From positions 1 to 8,788 of the forward strand of contig JAEWCJ010000436.1 in the NCBI GenBank assembly GCA_023390695.1: a stretch of DNA of 8,788 bases. The letters run 5' to 3'. Numbering within the stretch: position 1 is the stretch's first letter; every line of letters begins with the position of its first letter. Origin of the DNA: Pseudomonadota bacterium. GTDB taxonomy: Bacteria; Pseudomonadota; Alphaproteobacteria; Rhizobiales; Xanthobacteraceae. Positions 1 to 6,158 of the stretch are shown one piece after another. The notes under the pieces are model-generated. The model worked only from the letters and a program-made list of their open reading frames with translations, had not been told where the DNA came from and did not search any database. The position numbers and the translations under genes were made by a program.

Positions 1-346
1 GCATTTCCTTGACCGGGTTGCCGCAATCGGCGGCGTCGATCATGGCGAGTTCGCCGGCATGCTCGCGCAGGATCTGGGCGACGCGCTTGAGGATGCGGGC
101 GCGCTCGAGCGGCGGCGTCCGCCGCCAGTCCTTGAGGCCCTCTTTCGCCGCGGCGATGGCGGCGTCCATGTCGGCGGCGGAGGCGTCCGCCACCTTGCCG
201 AGCGATTCCCCGCTGCCCGGGCTGACGGTTTCGACATAGCGGCCGTCCTGCGGCGCGTGCCACTTGCCGCCGTAATACGCATCCCGGTGCGCGGGCAGCC
301 GCACCTCGGTCGGAATCGCAGGCTGGGAGGGGACGGCTGTCGTCAT
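1..346 (-). CDS. NAD(P)-dependent aldehyde dehydrogenase, N-terminal part (cut by window edge)
   Basis: The first 115 codons of an aldehyde dehydrogenase read leftward and run off the window. The protein starts MTTAVPSQPAIPTEVRL, then YYGGKWHAP (residues about 24-32), ETVSPGSGESLGKVA and WRRTPPLERARIL, ending in AMIDAADCGNPVKEM. This order of an 'I.G.W' strand, a 'NP.....I..V' strand and a W-x-ERA helix is typical of the ALDH N-terminal NAD-binding domain. The catalytic Cys and Glu lie outside the window, so activity cannot be judged. I chose the ATG at 346 over the in-frame ATG at 352 because AAGG sits 8 nt before the former and almost abuts the latter. A hairpin at 445-472 separates it from the upstream operon, so it may have its own transcript. 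By context it could oxidise an aldehyde released by the neighbouring hydratase/lyase-like enzyme; that role is inferred. Confidence 0.85.
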   Translation of the reverse strand, partial: MTTAVPSQPAIPTEVRLPAHRDAYYGGKWHAPQDGRYVETVSPGSGESLGKVADASAADMDAAIAAAKEGLKDWRRTPPLERARILKRVAQILREHAGELAMIDAADCGNPVKEM

Positions 347-444
347 CGGCATCACCTTGAATATGTGCGCGGCTGCGTCTCGCAATCTCTCTTCGCCGGC
401 GCGGAGCAGCGGCGTCGCTGCGACCGCGCAGGCCGACAGATAAT

Positions 445-472
445 TGCAGGGCGGGCACCGGCTCGCCCTGCA
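445..472 (-). terminator. Strong hairpin after the catabolic operon, probable terminator
   Basis: A perfect 9-bp inverted repeat, TGCAGGGCG with CGCCCTGCA, can be extended inward by a G-U and two G-C pairs to a 4-nt loop. It begins 30 nt beyond the crotonase stop codon on the minus strand and lies before the aldehyde dehydrogenase start. The following sequence (ATTATCTG) is only weakly T-rich, so it may be a leaky terminator or a 3'-end stabiliser. Confidence 0.55.
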
Positions 473-502
473 TGCCTTGGCGCGAAAGCGCGCTCCGAGG
501 AC

Positions 503-1351
503 TTACTTCTTGGACTGGTCGGTCAAGGCCGTGCCGAGCTTGAAGGGCTCAAAAAACGGCCGATAGGTCTTGTGATCCAGGAACTGCCGCAGGCCGGCCT
601 CGTAGGACTTCTCGGGATCGTTGGCCCGGATCGCGACATTCTTCGCATGCAGATAGTCGTATGCCTGCTGAACGTCCATCGTGCGGACCGAACGCATCGC
701 CTGCTTCGTCGCCTTGAGGACTTCCGGGCTCTTCGCCATCAGCTTCTTGGCAAGCTTGATCGTCTCGGCTTCGACCTTGTTCTGGGGAACCGAGATATTC
801 GCAAGGCCAATCCGAACGGCTTCATTGCCATCGAACGGCTCTCCCAGGCAGGCATAGTACAGGGCGTGGCGGTACAGGGTCGCTTCCGTCATGGCTTTTG
901 CGACCAGCGCGCCCGGGATGATGCCCCAGTTGACTTCCGACAGCGAGTAAACCGCGTCTTCCGCGGTCACCACGAAGTCGACCGCGATCAACTGCATGAA
1001 GGCGCCGCCCGCGCAGTAACCCTCGATCATCGCGATGGTCGGCTTGTCATACATATACAGGCGATCCCAGCGCCAGCGGTTGGCAAGCGTCTGGATGCGC
1101 TTCGATTCAGCCGGCTTGTCCTGCAGACCGCGGAAGAACTCCTTCAGGTCCTGACCGGCCGAGAAATTGCCGCCGCTGCCGGCAATGACGACAACCTTGG
1201 TCTCTGGATCGGTCTCAAGCTCTTCAAGAGTGCGGTCCATCTCGATATGGACCTGCGGGCTCATCGCGTTCTTTTTCTCGGGCCTGTTGATGTAGACCCA
1301 GGAAATGCCGTCCCGCTTCACGACTTTCACGACTTCATTCTTAGACGTCAT
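503..1351 (-). CDS. Crotonase-superfamily hydratase/lyase, related to hydroxycinnamoyl-CoA hydratase-lyase (HCHL)
   Basis: 282 residues, a usual crotonase length. Segments INRPEKKNAMSP (21-32), SAGQDLKEFFR (64-74), KPTIAMIEGYCAGGAF (103-118), LSEVNWGIIPG (137-147) and DYLHAK (232-237) follow the HCHL/feruloyl-CoA hydratase-lyase family along its whole length. The oxyanion-hole glycines (115-116) and the catalytic Glu (E139, matching Glu143 of the Pseudomonas fluorescens enzyme as I recall it) are present. HCHL hydrates an enoyl-CoA and then splits the beta-hydroxyacyl-CoA into an aldehyde and acetyl-CoA. Here the residues matching Met70, Tyr75, Ser123 and Tyr239 are Q67, F72, M119 and H235, so a different substrate, or hydration only, is likely. 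GGAG lies 7 nt before the ATG. It is the last gene of the operon, 59 nt after the CoA-transferase. Family assignment is firm; lyase activity is not. Confidence 0.92.
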   Translation of the reverse strand: MTSKNEVVKVVKRDGISWVYINRPEKKNAMSPQVHIEMDRTLEELETDPETKVVVIAGSGGNFSAGQDLKEFFRGLQDKPAESKRIQTLANRWRWDRLYMYDKPTIAMIEGYCAGGAFMQLIAVDFVVTAEDAVYSLSEVNWGIIPGALVAKAMTEATLYRHALYYACLGEPFDGNEAVRIGLANISVPQNKVEAETIKLAKKLMAKSPEVLKATKQAMRSVRTMDVQQAYDYLHAKNVAIRANDPEKSYEAGLRQFLDHKTYRPFFEPFKLGTALTDQSKK

Positions 1352-1410
1352 CTATAGTCTCCGTTTGTAAACCGGTTGCTGACTGGTCTTCTTGCCGACC
1401 GTTATGGCCG

Positions 1411-2589
1411 CTATTTTATCGCGCCTTGCGCTCGCATCTTTGCGAGTTCGCCTTCGGAAAAGCCGATGTCCGACAGAACGGCGTCCGTGTGCTCTCCAAG
1501 GACCGGCGGCGCCGCCGCAGCGAAGTCGCGACTTCCGTTGTAATAGACGGGCCGACCGATGCATTTCTGAAGGCCCATTTGAGGATGGACGGCACTGATA
1601 ATCGTTTTCAGATGCTGAACCTGAGGGTCGTTTTCGACGTCCTCGAAGTCATTGACGGGTGCGTACGGCACGTCGTTCTTCTCGAGCAGGGATTCCCATT
1701 CAGCGCGCGGCTTCGTCAGGAAATGGGGCGCGAGAACCTGGCCAAGCTCGTCGAAGTTCAGAATGCGATTGCGGTTGCTGTTGAAGCGGGGATCGGCATC
1801 CAGTTCCGGATGACCGATCGTCTTCAGCATCCCTTCCCAGAACTTCTGCGGCGCCGACATATGAATGCTGACCATCCGGCCGTCGGCGCATTTGAACACA
1901 AAGCATTGGGATTGCGAGGGCCGTTGATACGGATCCGGCGTCCGGCCGGTGGCAAAGTATTGCGCGATCGGATTCGTCGCGAAGGCAATGACGGCGTCGA
2001 GCATCGGCACATCGATGCGCATCCCCGTCCCGCTGCGCTCGCGCGCATATAATGCGCCGAGAACGCCCGATGTGGCGCAAAGCGAGGTGACGGAATCGGC
2101 GACATTCGGCCCGGCAATGCGCGGATTGTCCGGCGCGAGGAACTGGCCAAGCAATCCGGAGATGGCCTGGATCACCGTGTCATATGCCGGCCTGCGCTGA
2201 TACGGGCCGGACGGACCGAATCCGGAGATGGCGCAGTAGATCAAACGCGGGTTGAGCGTCTTCAGATCGTTCCAGCCCAGACCGAGACGATCCATCACGC
2301 CCGGCCGGAAATTCTCGACGACAACGTCCGCCGTCGCGGCGAGACGCCGGAACACGTCGGCGCCCTCCTTTGCCGACAAATCGACGGAGACGCTCTTCTT
2401 GTGGAAATTATGCGCGCAGAACGACGCACTGTACTGGTTCTCGGAGAAGCTTCTGAACGGATCGCCGCCTTTCGGGGTCTCGATCTTGATCACTTCCGCC
2501 CCATATTCGGCGAGCATCTGGCACGCCCAGGGGCCGCTGACGAAGTTCGAGACTTCGAGAATGCGAATGCCTTTGAGAATTTCACTCAT
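1411..2589 (-). CDS. Class III CoA-transferase (CaiB/BaiF family)
   Basis: 392 residues, normal for the family. The start LKGIRILEVSNFVSGP (5-20) and AEYGAEVIKIETPKGGDPFR (27-46) form the typical N-terminal Rossmann segment. VVENFRPGVMDRLGLG (90-105) and YCAISGFGPSGPY (118-130) are further family blocks. The catalytic Asp is D165 in GPNVADSVTSL, corresponding to Asp169 of formyl-CoA transferase, which forms the acyl-aspartyl anhydride. The C-terminal block includes NDVPYAPVNDFEDVENDPQV (305-324). The enzyme moves CoA from a donor thioester to a carboxylic acid, so it most likely activates the pathway substrate. Donor and acceptor cannot be read from the sequence. Only 15 nt separate it from the upstream gene and the leader (GGTTCGCAACA) has no clear Shine-Dalgarno sequence, so translation may be coupled to the gene before it. 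Confidence 0.95.
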   Translation of the reverse strand: MSEILKGIRILEVSNFVSGPWACQMLAEYGAEVIKIETPKGGDPFRSFSENQYSASFCAHNFHKKSVSVDLSAKEGADVFRRLAATADVVVENFRPGVMDRLGLGWNDLKTLNPRLIYCAISGFGPSGPYQRRPAYDTVIQAISGLLGQFLAPDNPRIAGPNVADSVTSLCATSGVLGALYARERSGTGMRIDVPMLDAVIAFATNPIAQYFATGRTPDPYQRPSQSQCFVFKCADGRMVSIHMSAPQKFWEGMLKTIGHPELDADPRFNSNRNRILNFDELGQVLAPHFLTKPRAEWESLLEKNDVPYAPVNDFEDVENDPQVQHLKTIISAVHPQMGLQKCIGRPVYYNGSRDFAAAAPPVLGEHTDAVLSDIGFSEGELAKMRAQGAIK

Positions 2590-2604
2590 TGTTGCGAACC
2601 GTGT

Positions 2605-3369
2605 TCAGTCGTCTGCCCGGTAGGGAACCGCATCGCCCACGAGATCGGTAATGAGCGGCATTGCCGGATTTGTCTGCTCCTCGCGGATATGCCCGAGCAG
2701 CCCGCCGGCGCGCGACACCACGGCGATACCGCGCATGACCGACGCCGGAATTCCGATCTCGCTGAGAACCGCTCCGATCGCGCCGGTCGCGTTGATCGTC
2801 AGATGCTTGCCAAATGCCGCATCAACCTCGCGTGAGAGCAGCTTGATGGCGGCGATATAATCGCCCTTGACCTGGCTCCGCTCGGCAATCTCAAAGAGCC
2901 GCGCCGACCTCGGATCGTCGGGCCGGTGATGGGGATGCCCAAAGCCAGGGATGCTCTTCTTGGCCGACCGATAACGCGCGACGATACTCTTTGCCGCCTC
3001 TTCGCGCGATGGCGAGGCCAGCATCTCTTCAAGCAGCAGCGCGGTGTCGGCCATCGTTCCCGCGAACACCCCGCCCACGCCGAGAAGCCCTGCCGCCATC
3101 GCCCCCTGAATCGACCCCGGCTCGCAGCGATAGATCGCGCGTGTCGCAATCGCCTGCGGGGTGAACCCGTGCTCCATGAGCGTTACCAGGACGGCATCCA
3201 GAACGGTCTTCTCGCCGTCCGACGGCAGACGGCCGCTCAGCAGCAGGAACAGAACCTCCGTGAACGAGCGCTGTCCCATAAGGTCGCTGACCAGGTCGTG
3301 ATCGCGGACAACGATGCGGTCCTCAAAAACCTGGCAGAGATTGGTGGTCGGCGCGGCCTGCTTCTTCAT
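2605..3369 (-). CDS. Short citrate-synthase-fold protein, 'citryl-CoA lyase'-like
   Basis: 254 residues, much shorter than citrate synthase (about 430) and close to the size of the citryl-CoA lyase module of ATP-citrate lyase. Recognisable blocks are FTEVLFLLLSGRLPS (36-50), LMEHGFTP (64-71), AMAAGLLGVGGVFAGTMADT (90-109), IPGFGHPHH (140-148), LTINATGAIGAVLSEIGIP (190-208) and RAGGLLGHIREEQ (220-232). By eye, H67 matches the DHG/DHE histidine and H145 the GHR histidine of ATP-citrate lyase/citrate synthase, but T195 stands where the catalytic Asp (NVD motif) is expected. The likely chemistry is cleavage or formation of a C-C bond next to a CoA thioester; the exact substrate is unknown and the citryl-CoA label rests on family naming. 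GAGGTGA lies 7 nt before the ATG and overlaps the stop codon of the acyl-CoA dehydrogenase, only 12 nt upstream, which indicates tight operon packing. Confidence 0.88.
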   Translation of the reverse strand: MKKQAAPTTNLCQVFEDRIVVRDHDLVSDLMGQRSFTEVLFLLLSGRLPSDGEKTVLDAVLVTLMEHGFTPQAIATRAIYRCEPGSIQGAMAAGLLGVGGVFAGTMADTALLLEEMLASPSREEAAKSIVARYRSAKKSIPGFGHPHHRPDDPRSARLFEIAERSQVKGDYIAAIKLLSREVDAAFGKHLTINATGAIGAVLSEIGIPASVMRGIAVVSRAGGLLGHIREEQTNPAMPLITDLVGDAVPYRADD

Positions 3370-3381
3370 GACAGCTTCACC

Positions 3382-4536
3382 TCAGTTGAATGACTTGAAG
3401 ATCTGACGCGCGAGCGCCGTTCGGAGAACTTCGCTCGGACCTTCGGTAATGATGAAGCTGCGCTGGTCGCGCCAGAACCGCTCGATCGGCAGATCCGTGG
3501 TCAACCCCATGCCGCCATGGATCTGCATGCATTTGTCGGCGACACGGAAGCTCATTTCATCGCCGAAGATCTTGACCATGAAGGTCTCCGAGCGGGCATC
3601 GGCGCCGTTATCAAGCTGTGCCGCGGCGTGGTACACCATGAGCCGCGCGGCATGCACTTCCATATGGGCATCCGCGATCATCCACTGGATGCCCTGACGT
3701 TCCGAGAGCGGAGCGCCGAAGGTCCTTCGCTGCTTCGCATAGCTGACGGCGAGTTCGATGCAACGCGAGGCGACGCCGCAGCCGCGGGCGCCGTGCCTGA
3801 TGCGACCATGGTTGATCCAGCCCTGCGCGAGGCGGAACCCGTCGCCTTCGTTGCCGACAAGATTGTCGAACGGCACATGGACGTTGTCGAAGAACAGCTC
3901 CGATGGCCTTTCGCCCATCATCGTTTCCTGGGTCGACAGGACCTGCACGCCAGGCGACTTCATGTCGACAAGCAGGCAGGAAATGCCGCGCGCGCCCTTG
4001 TCAGGATCGGTGACGGCCATCACCTGCGCGAAGTCGGCATTCTCGGCATTGGTGATGAAGCGCTTCACGCCGTTGAGGACGTAACCATCGGCTCCACGCA
4101 CCGCGCGCGTCCGCATGGACGCCGGATCGGAACCGGCATCCGGCTCGGTCTGCGCGAAACAGGGAATCTTCTCGCCGCGCAGCACCGGGAAAAGGTAGCG
4201 TTCCTTCTGCGCGTCATTCAGTCCGAGCAGAATCGGACCGACCGCAGGTCCGAAAATCGAATAGTCACGGCACGGCACGGCGACCGTCCGCCCGATCTCT
4301 TCCCAGAACACCGCCATGGCAAGGAGGCCAAGCTCCTGACCGCCATAGGTCTCCGGAACGTCAAGCAGCCACAGGCCGGCGCTCTTTGCCTTCTCCGACA
4401 AGGCGGCGTGCAGATCCGGTGGAATCTCGCCCGTCCGCTGAACGCGCTGCTCCACCGGAATGAGTTCCTGGTCGACAAAGCGGCGCAACGTCTCCCGAAA
4501 GAGCGTCAATTCCTCTGGCAGCTGAAAACTTGACAT
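3382..4536 (-). CDS. Acyl-CoA dehydrogenase (FAD flavoprotein), first gene of the operon
   Basis: 384 residues, the standard length. The helical N-terminal domain (about 1-120) is followed by the flavin-binding CFAQTEPDAGSD block (126-137), the RFITNAENADF strand (159-169), QRRTFGAPLSERQGIQ (269-284), QIHGGMG (338-344) and ITEGPSEVLR (363-372). E365 in the TEG motif occupies the position of the catalytic base (Glu376 of medium-chain acyl-CoA dehydrogenase). The enzyme should make a trans-2-enoyl-CoA, passing electrons to an electron-transfer flavoprotein. MSSFQLPEEL is taken as the true N-terminus: the frame extends 20 codons further to a TTG at 4596, but that TTG lies inside the TTGACA promoter hexamer. 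The chosen ATG has no recognisable Shine-Dalgarno sequence because the 32-bp operator fills the leader up to 1 nt before it. Chain length or aromatic character of the substrate cannot be told from sequence. Confidence 0.95.
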   Translation of the reverse strand: MSSFQLPEELTLFRETLRRFVDQELIPVEQRVQRTGEIPPDLHAALSEKAKSAGLWLLDVPETYGGQELGLLAMAVFWEEIGRTVAVPCRDYSIFGPAVGPILLGLNDAQKERYLFPVLRGEKIPCFAQTEPDAGSDPASMRTRAVRGADGYVLNGVKRFITNAENADFAQVMAVTDPDKGARGISCLLVDMKSPGVQVLSTQETMMGERPSELFFDNVHVPFDNLVGNEGDGFRLAQGWINHGRIRHGARGCGVASRCIELAVSYAKQRRTFGAPLSERQGIQWMIADAHMEVHAARLMVYHAAAQLDNGADARSETFMVKIFGDEMSFRVADKCMQIHGGMGLTTDLPIERFWRDQRSFIITEGPSEVLRTALARQIFKSFN

Positions 4537-4537
4537 G

Positions 4538-4569
4538 ATCGATAATCGCACAATAAACCGATAATCGAT
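4538..4569. promoter_or_regulatory. Operator A: inverted-repeat site between the operon and iclR
   Basis: On the plus strand, ATCGATAATCG, ten bases, then CGATAATCGAT. The two 11-bp arms are inverted repeats mismatched only at their central base, with centres 21 bp apart (two helical turns). The site overlaps the operon promoter's -10 region and fills the leader of the acyl-CoA dehydrogenase. The same layout recurs at 5621-5652 and 7740-7771. It is most likely the binding site of the adjacent IclR-family protein; that link is inferred from position and recurrence. Confidence 0.75.
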
Positions 4570-4596
4570 ATTCGACTTTTTGGGTGTCACTGTCAA
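4568..4596 (-). promoter_or_regulatory. Sigma70-type promoter of the catabolic operon
   Basis: Minus strand: TTGACA (4596-4591), 17-bp spacer, GAATAT (4573-4568). The -35 box is a perfect consensus; the -10 is weak. The -10 box overlaps operator A, so a bound regulator would cover the start region. Two other TTGACA-N17 promoters in the window have the same association with the operator. Confidence 0.6.
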
Positions 4597-4650
4597 TAGT
4601 CATGCCGTAAACGACAACGGACCGAATCTTCCAAGAATGGATTCTCAACG

Positions 4651-5433
4651 ATGAAGTCGCCGGACAAGCGCTCCTACTTTTCAGACTCTCTGGCGCGCGG
4701 ACTTTTAGTTCTAAGGGCATTCGACGGCACGGCGCCGCGCCTGCGCGTCAGCGAGATCGCGGAGCGCACGAAGCTCAGCCGTGCCGTTGCGCGGCGTTAT
4801 TTGCTGACGCTTCGCGACCTCGGCTATGTGGGCACCGATGGCGAAGCCTTTTTCCTGCGGCCGCGCGTTCTCGATTTCGGACATCAATATTTCGCGGCAA
4901 CGAATATCGGTTCGCTGATCCAGCCCTTGCTCGTCGAGTTCGCGGAACGCACGCAGGAGGCCACCACCCTTGGCGTCATGGACAACCAGGAAGTCCTCGT
5001 CGTGGCTCGCGCCGCGAAGCGGATGCTGGATCTGGCCATCGGAAGCGGCAGCAGACTGCCTATCTTGCAGACATCGCTTGGGCGCATACTCGCCGCCCAC
5101 CTGCCGGACAAGGATCTGGCGGTCATGTTTTCGGCATTAAATGTCGACGAAGCAGAACGCGCTCGGCTGCAGAAGGAGTTCAGCACGGCTCGCCGCCAGG
5201 AATACGCACTGGTGCAGAACGAGCTTGCCCCCAAACTGGTTGCGGTGGCCGTTCCCCTCTATGACCGCCGGCGACAAGTGGTCGCGGCCTTGAACGTCAC
5301 GTCCTACACGAGCAGCCGGAAAGAGCTCGTGTCCAATTTTCTGCCGATACTGATCGAAACGAAATTGCAGATTGAAGCGGCTCTGCGCTCTTCAAATAAT
5401 GCGCTCGGGGACAGCTCCGCCAACGTGATGTGA
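4651..5433 (+). CDS. IclR-family transcriptional regulator (PcaR/PobR-like subgroup)
   Basis: 260 residues, typical for the family. YFSDSLARGLLVLRAFD (9-25) opens the N-terminal winged-helix domain; LRVSEIAERTKLSRAVARRY (31-50) is the helix-turn-helix, followed by LLTLRDLGYV and a wing around GTDGEAFFL. The effector domain (about 80-250) carries GVMDNQEVLVVAR (108-120), RLPILQTSLGRILAA (135-149) and VAVAVPLYDRR (197-207). The close fit of the first 25 residues to PcaR/PobR-like proteins points to a regulator of a carboxylate or aromatic-acid pathway. The gene is divergent from the operon and shares a 114-nt intergenic region containing operator A, a classic arrangement for control of the operon and of itself. 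The leader has only a weak GGA before the ATG. Whether it represses or activates cannot be settled; the sites overlap the start region of the promoters, which favours repression. Confidence 0.95.
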   Translation: MKSPDKRSYFSDSLARGLLVLRAFDGTAPRLRVSEIAERTKLSRAVARRYLLTLRDLGYVGTDGEAFFLRPRVLDFGHQYFAATNIGSLIQPLLVEFAERTQEATTLGVMDNQEVLVVARAAKRMLDLAIGSGSRLPILQTSLGRILAAHLPDKDLAVMFSALNVDEAERARLQKEFSTARRQEYALVQNELAPKLVAVAVPLYDRRRQVVAALNVTSYTSSRKELVSNFLPILIETKLQIEAALRSSNNALGDSSANVM

Positions 5434-5448
5434 CGCCGCGCATTCAAG

Positions 5449-5481
5449 ATTCGACGAGTCGAATAGCGGGACCACGTCCCG
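5449..5481 (+). terminator. Two small hairpins just after iclR, possible terminator
   Basis: ATTCGAC-GA-GTCGAAT (5449-5464) is a 7-bp inverted repeat, followed at once by CGGGAC-CAC-GTCCCG (5467-5481), a 6-bp stem. They start 15 nt after the iclR stop. Neither has a following T-run, so termination is uncertain; the first could instead be a protein-binding palindrome. Confidence 0.35.
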
Positions 5482-5551
5482 AGCTCAAACCATTCAGCCT
5501 CGACTAGGCGCGACGCACGACCAGCCATGTCTGCTCGCTAAAAGGCTCCTG

Positions 5552-5572
5552 CATGCTCGCTTAATGAGCATG
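5552..5572. repeat. Inverted repeat CATGCTC / GAGCATG
   Basis: A perfect 7-bp inverted repeat around a 7-nt loop, about 20 nt upstream of the TTGACA box at 5591. TGCTCGCT also occurs twice here (5532-5539 and 5555-5562). It does not resemble the three operators. It may be part of the iclR 3' end or an upstream site of the receptor promoter; no function can be assigned. Confidence 0.3.
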
Positions 5573-5590
5573 GCGAGAGCCCATGGCCAC

Positions 5591-5619
5591 TTGACATTCG
5601 AAGACCTCCAATTTTGAAT
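5591..5619 (+). promoter_or_regulatory. Sigma70-type promoter before the decayed receptor gene
   Basis: TTGACA (5591-5596), 17-bp spacer, TTGAAT (5614-5619), followed one base later by operator B. The layout and the bases around it (TTGACATTC, then TGAATGATCGATA) are nearly the same as at the promoter of the second intact receptor (7710-7738), so the two are homologous. With the local gene decayed, it probably now drives the intact receptor starting at 6159. Confidence 0.65.
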
Positions 5620-5620
5620 G

Positions 5621-5652
5621 ATCGATATTAGAACTTATGTACGATAATCGTA
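5621..5652. promoter_or_regulatory. Operator B, including a 17-bp perfect palindrome
   Basis: ATCGATATTAG, ten bases, CGATAATCGTA: the same arm length and spacing as operators A and C. The right arm is extended into a perfect odd palindrome, TGTACGATAATCGTACA (5638-5654), with 8-bp arms around one base. GGAGG of the following ribosome-binding site begins two bases after the palindrome, so a bound regulator would block both promoter clearance and the leader. Confidence 0.7.
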
Positions 5653-5668
5653 CATGGAGGCTTTGGCC

Positions 5669-6055
5669 ATGCGGCTCGCGTTCCCGGTTGCAATCGTCGG
5701 TCGCCCGCCGATCGCCGGCGCTTACTTGTCGGTGCCCGCCCAGAGCTCGATGCGCGCCCGGCCCGGGCCGACCCCGCCCTTTCATACCGGCAGGGACGCA
5801 GATTTTTTATCTCGCACGCTGGCGACGGATGTTGCCGAGGGCATCAAGGAACAGCCCATGAAAGACCGTGAGCCGGGCGCGACAGTTGCTTGCAGCAACG
5901 AGCGCGCTCGATGGCCACGATCTCGACGATGCATGAAAAGCCTCGCCTCAGATTTCGCCGCAGGCCATGCGGCATGGAAGCGGAAGCGCTCAGAGCGTTC
6001 ATTCCAATGGAGACGAGATGCCGGCGGCGCTCCTGCCTCGACCAACTGCTCCCGA
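5669..6055 (+). pseudogene. Decayed, internally deleted Bug/TctC receptor gene
   Basis: An ATG at 5669 with GGAGG 8 nt before it, behind promoter and operator B, opens a frame whose first 71 residues align without gaps to the receptor at 7786. The match includes MR, PAQ near the expected signal-peptide cleavage site, DADFLSRTLATDVAEGIKEQ (43-62 here; GVDFVSRVLATEISKNFKDQ there) and D...PGA; in residues 45-71, 13 of 27 are identical. The alignment then breaks. A net loss of about 14 nt puts the next match, ATSALDGHDL for the family's ASSPADGYTV, in another frame that stops at 5934. A third frame holds AEALRAFIPMETRCRR (from 5977), resembling the receptors' C-terminal end. About 200 middle residues are missing. 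The open frame from 5669 runs on to 6151, but its later part looks like nothing known. The N-terminal homology is convincing; the C-terminal match is weaker. Confidence 0.62.
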
Positions 6056-6158
6056 ACCAAACCCGTCACTGCGCAGCTGTTTTCGGCGGCGCGCGCCGTA
6101 ATTCACCCGAGCGACTTTGTTTCTACAGCGCCAAAAGGCAGGAGATATTGAGGACATC

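Noticed and set aside
59..1357. Plus-strand open frame of 432 codons
   Set aside because: It lies antisense to the aldehyde dehydrogenase and the crotonase. The translation is rich in Arg, Gly and His and matches no family, while the opposite strand encodes well-conserved enzymes.
3517..4533. Plus-strand open frame of 338 codons
   Set aside because: It is antisense to the acyl-CoA dehydrogenase over its whole length, with the composition expected of the complement of a GC-rich gene.
4537..4596. N-terminal extension of the acyl-CoA dehydrogenase from a TTG at 4596
   Set aside because: The TTG is part of the TTGACA -35 box, and the added 20 residues run through the operator and do not resemble the family N-terminus.
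5449..5464. ATTCGAC-GA-GTCGAAT as a fourth copy of the operator
   Set aside because: The arms do not contain the CGATWATCG core or the two-arm spacing shared by the other three sites, and it lies just behind the iclR stop codon.
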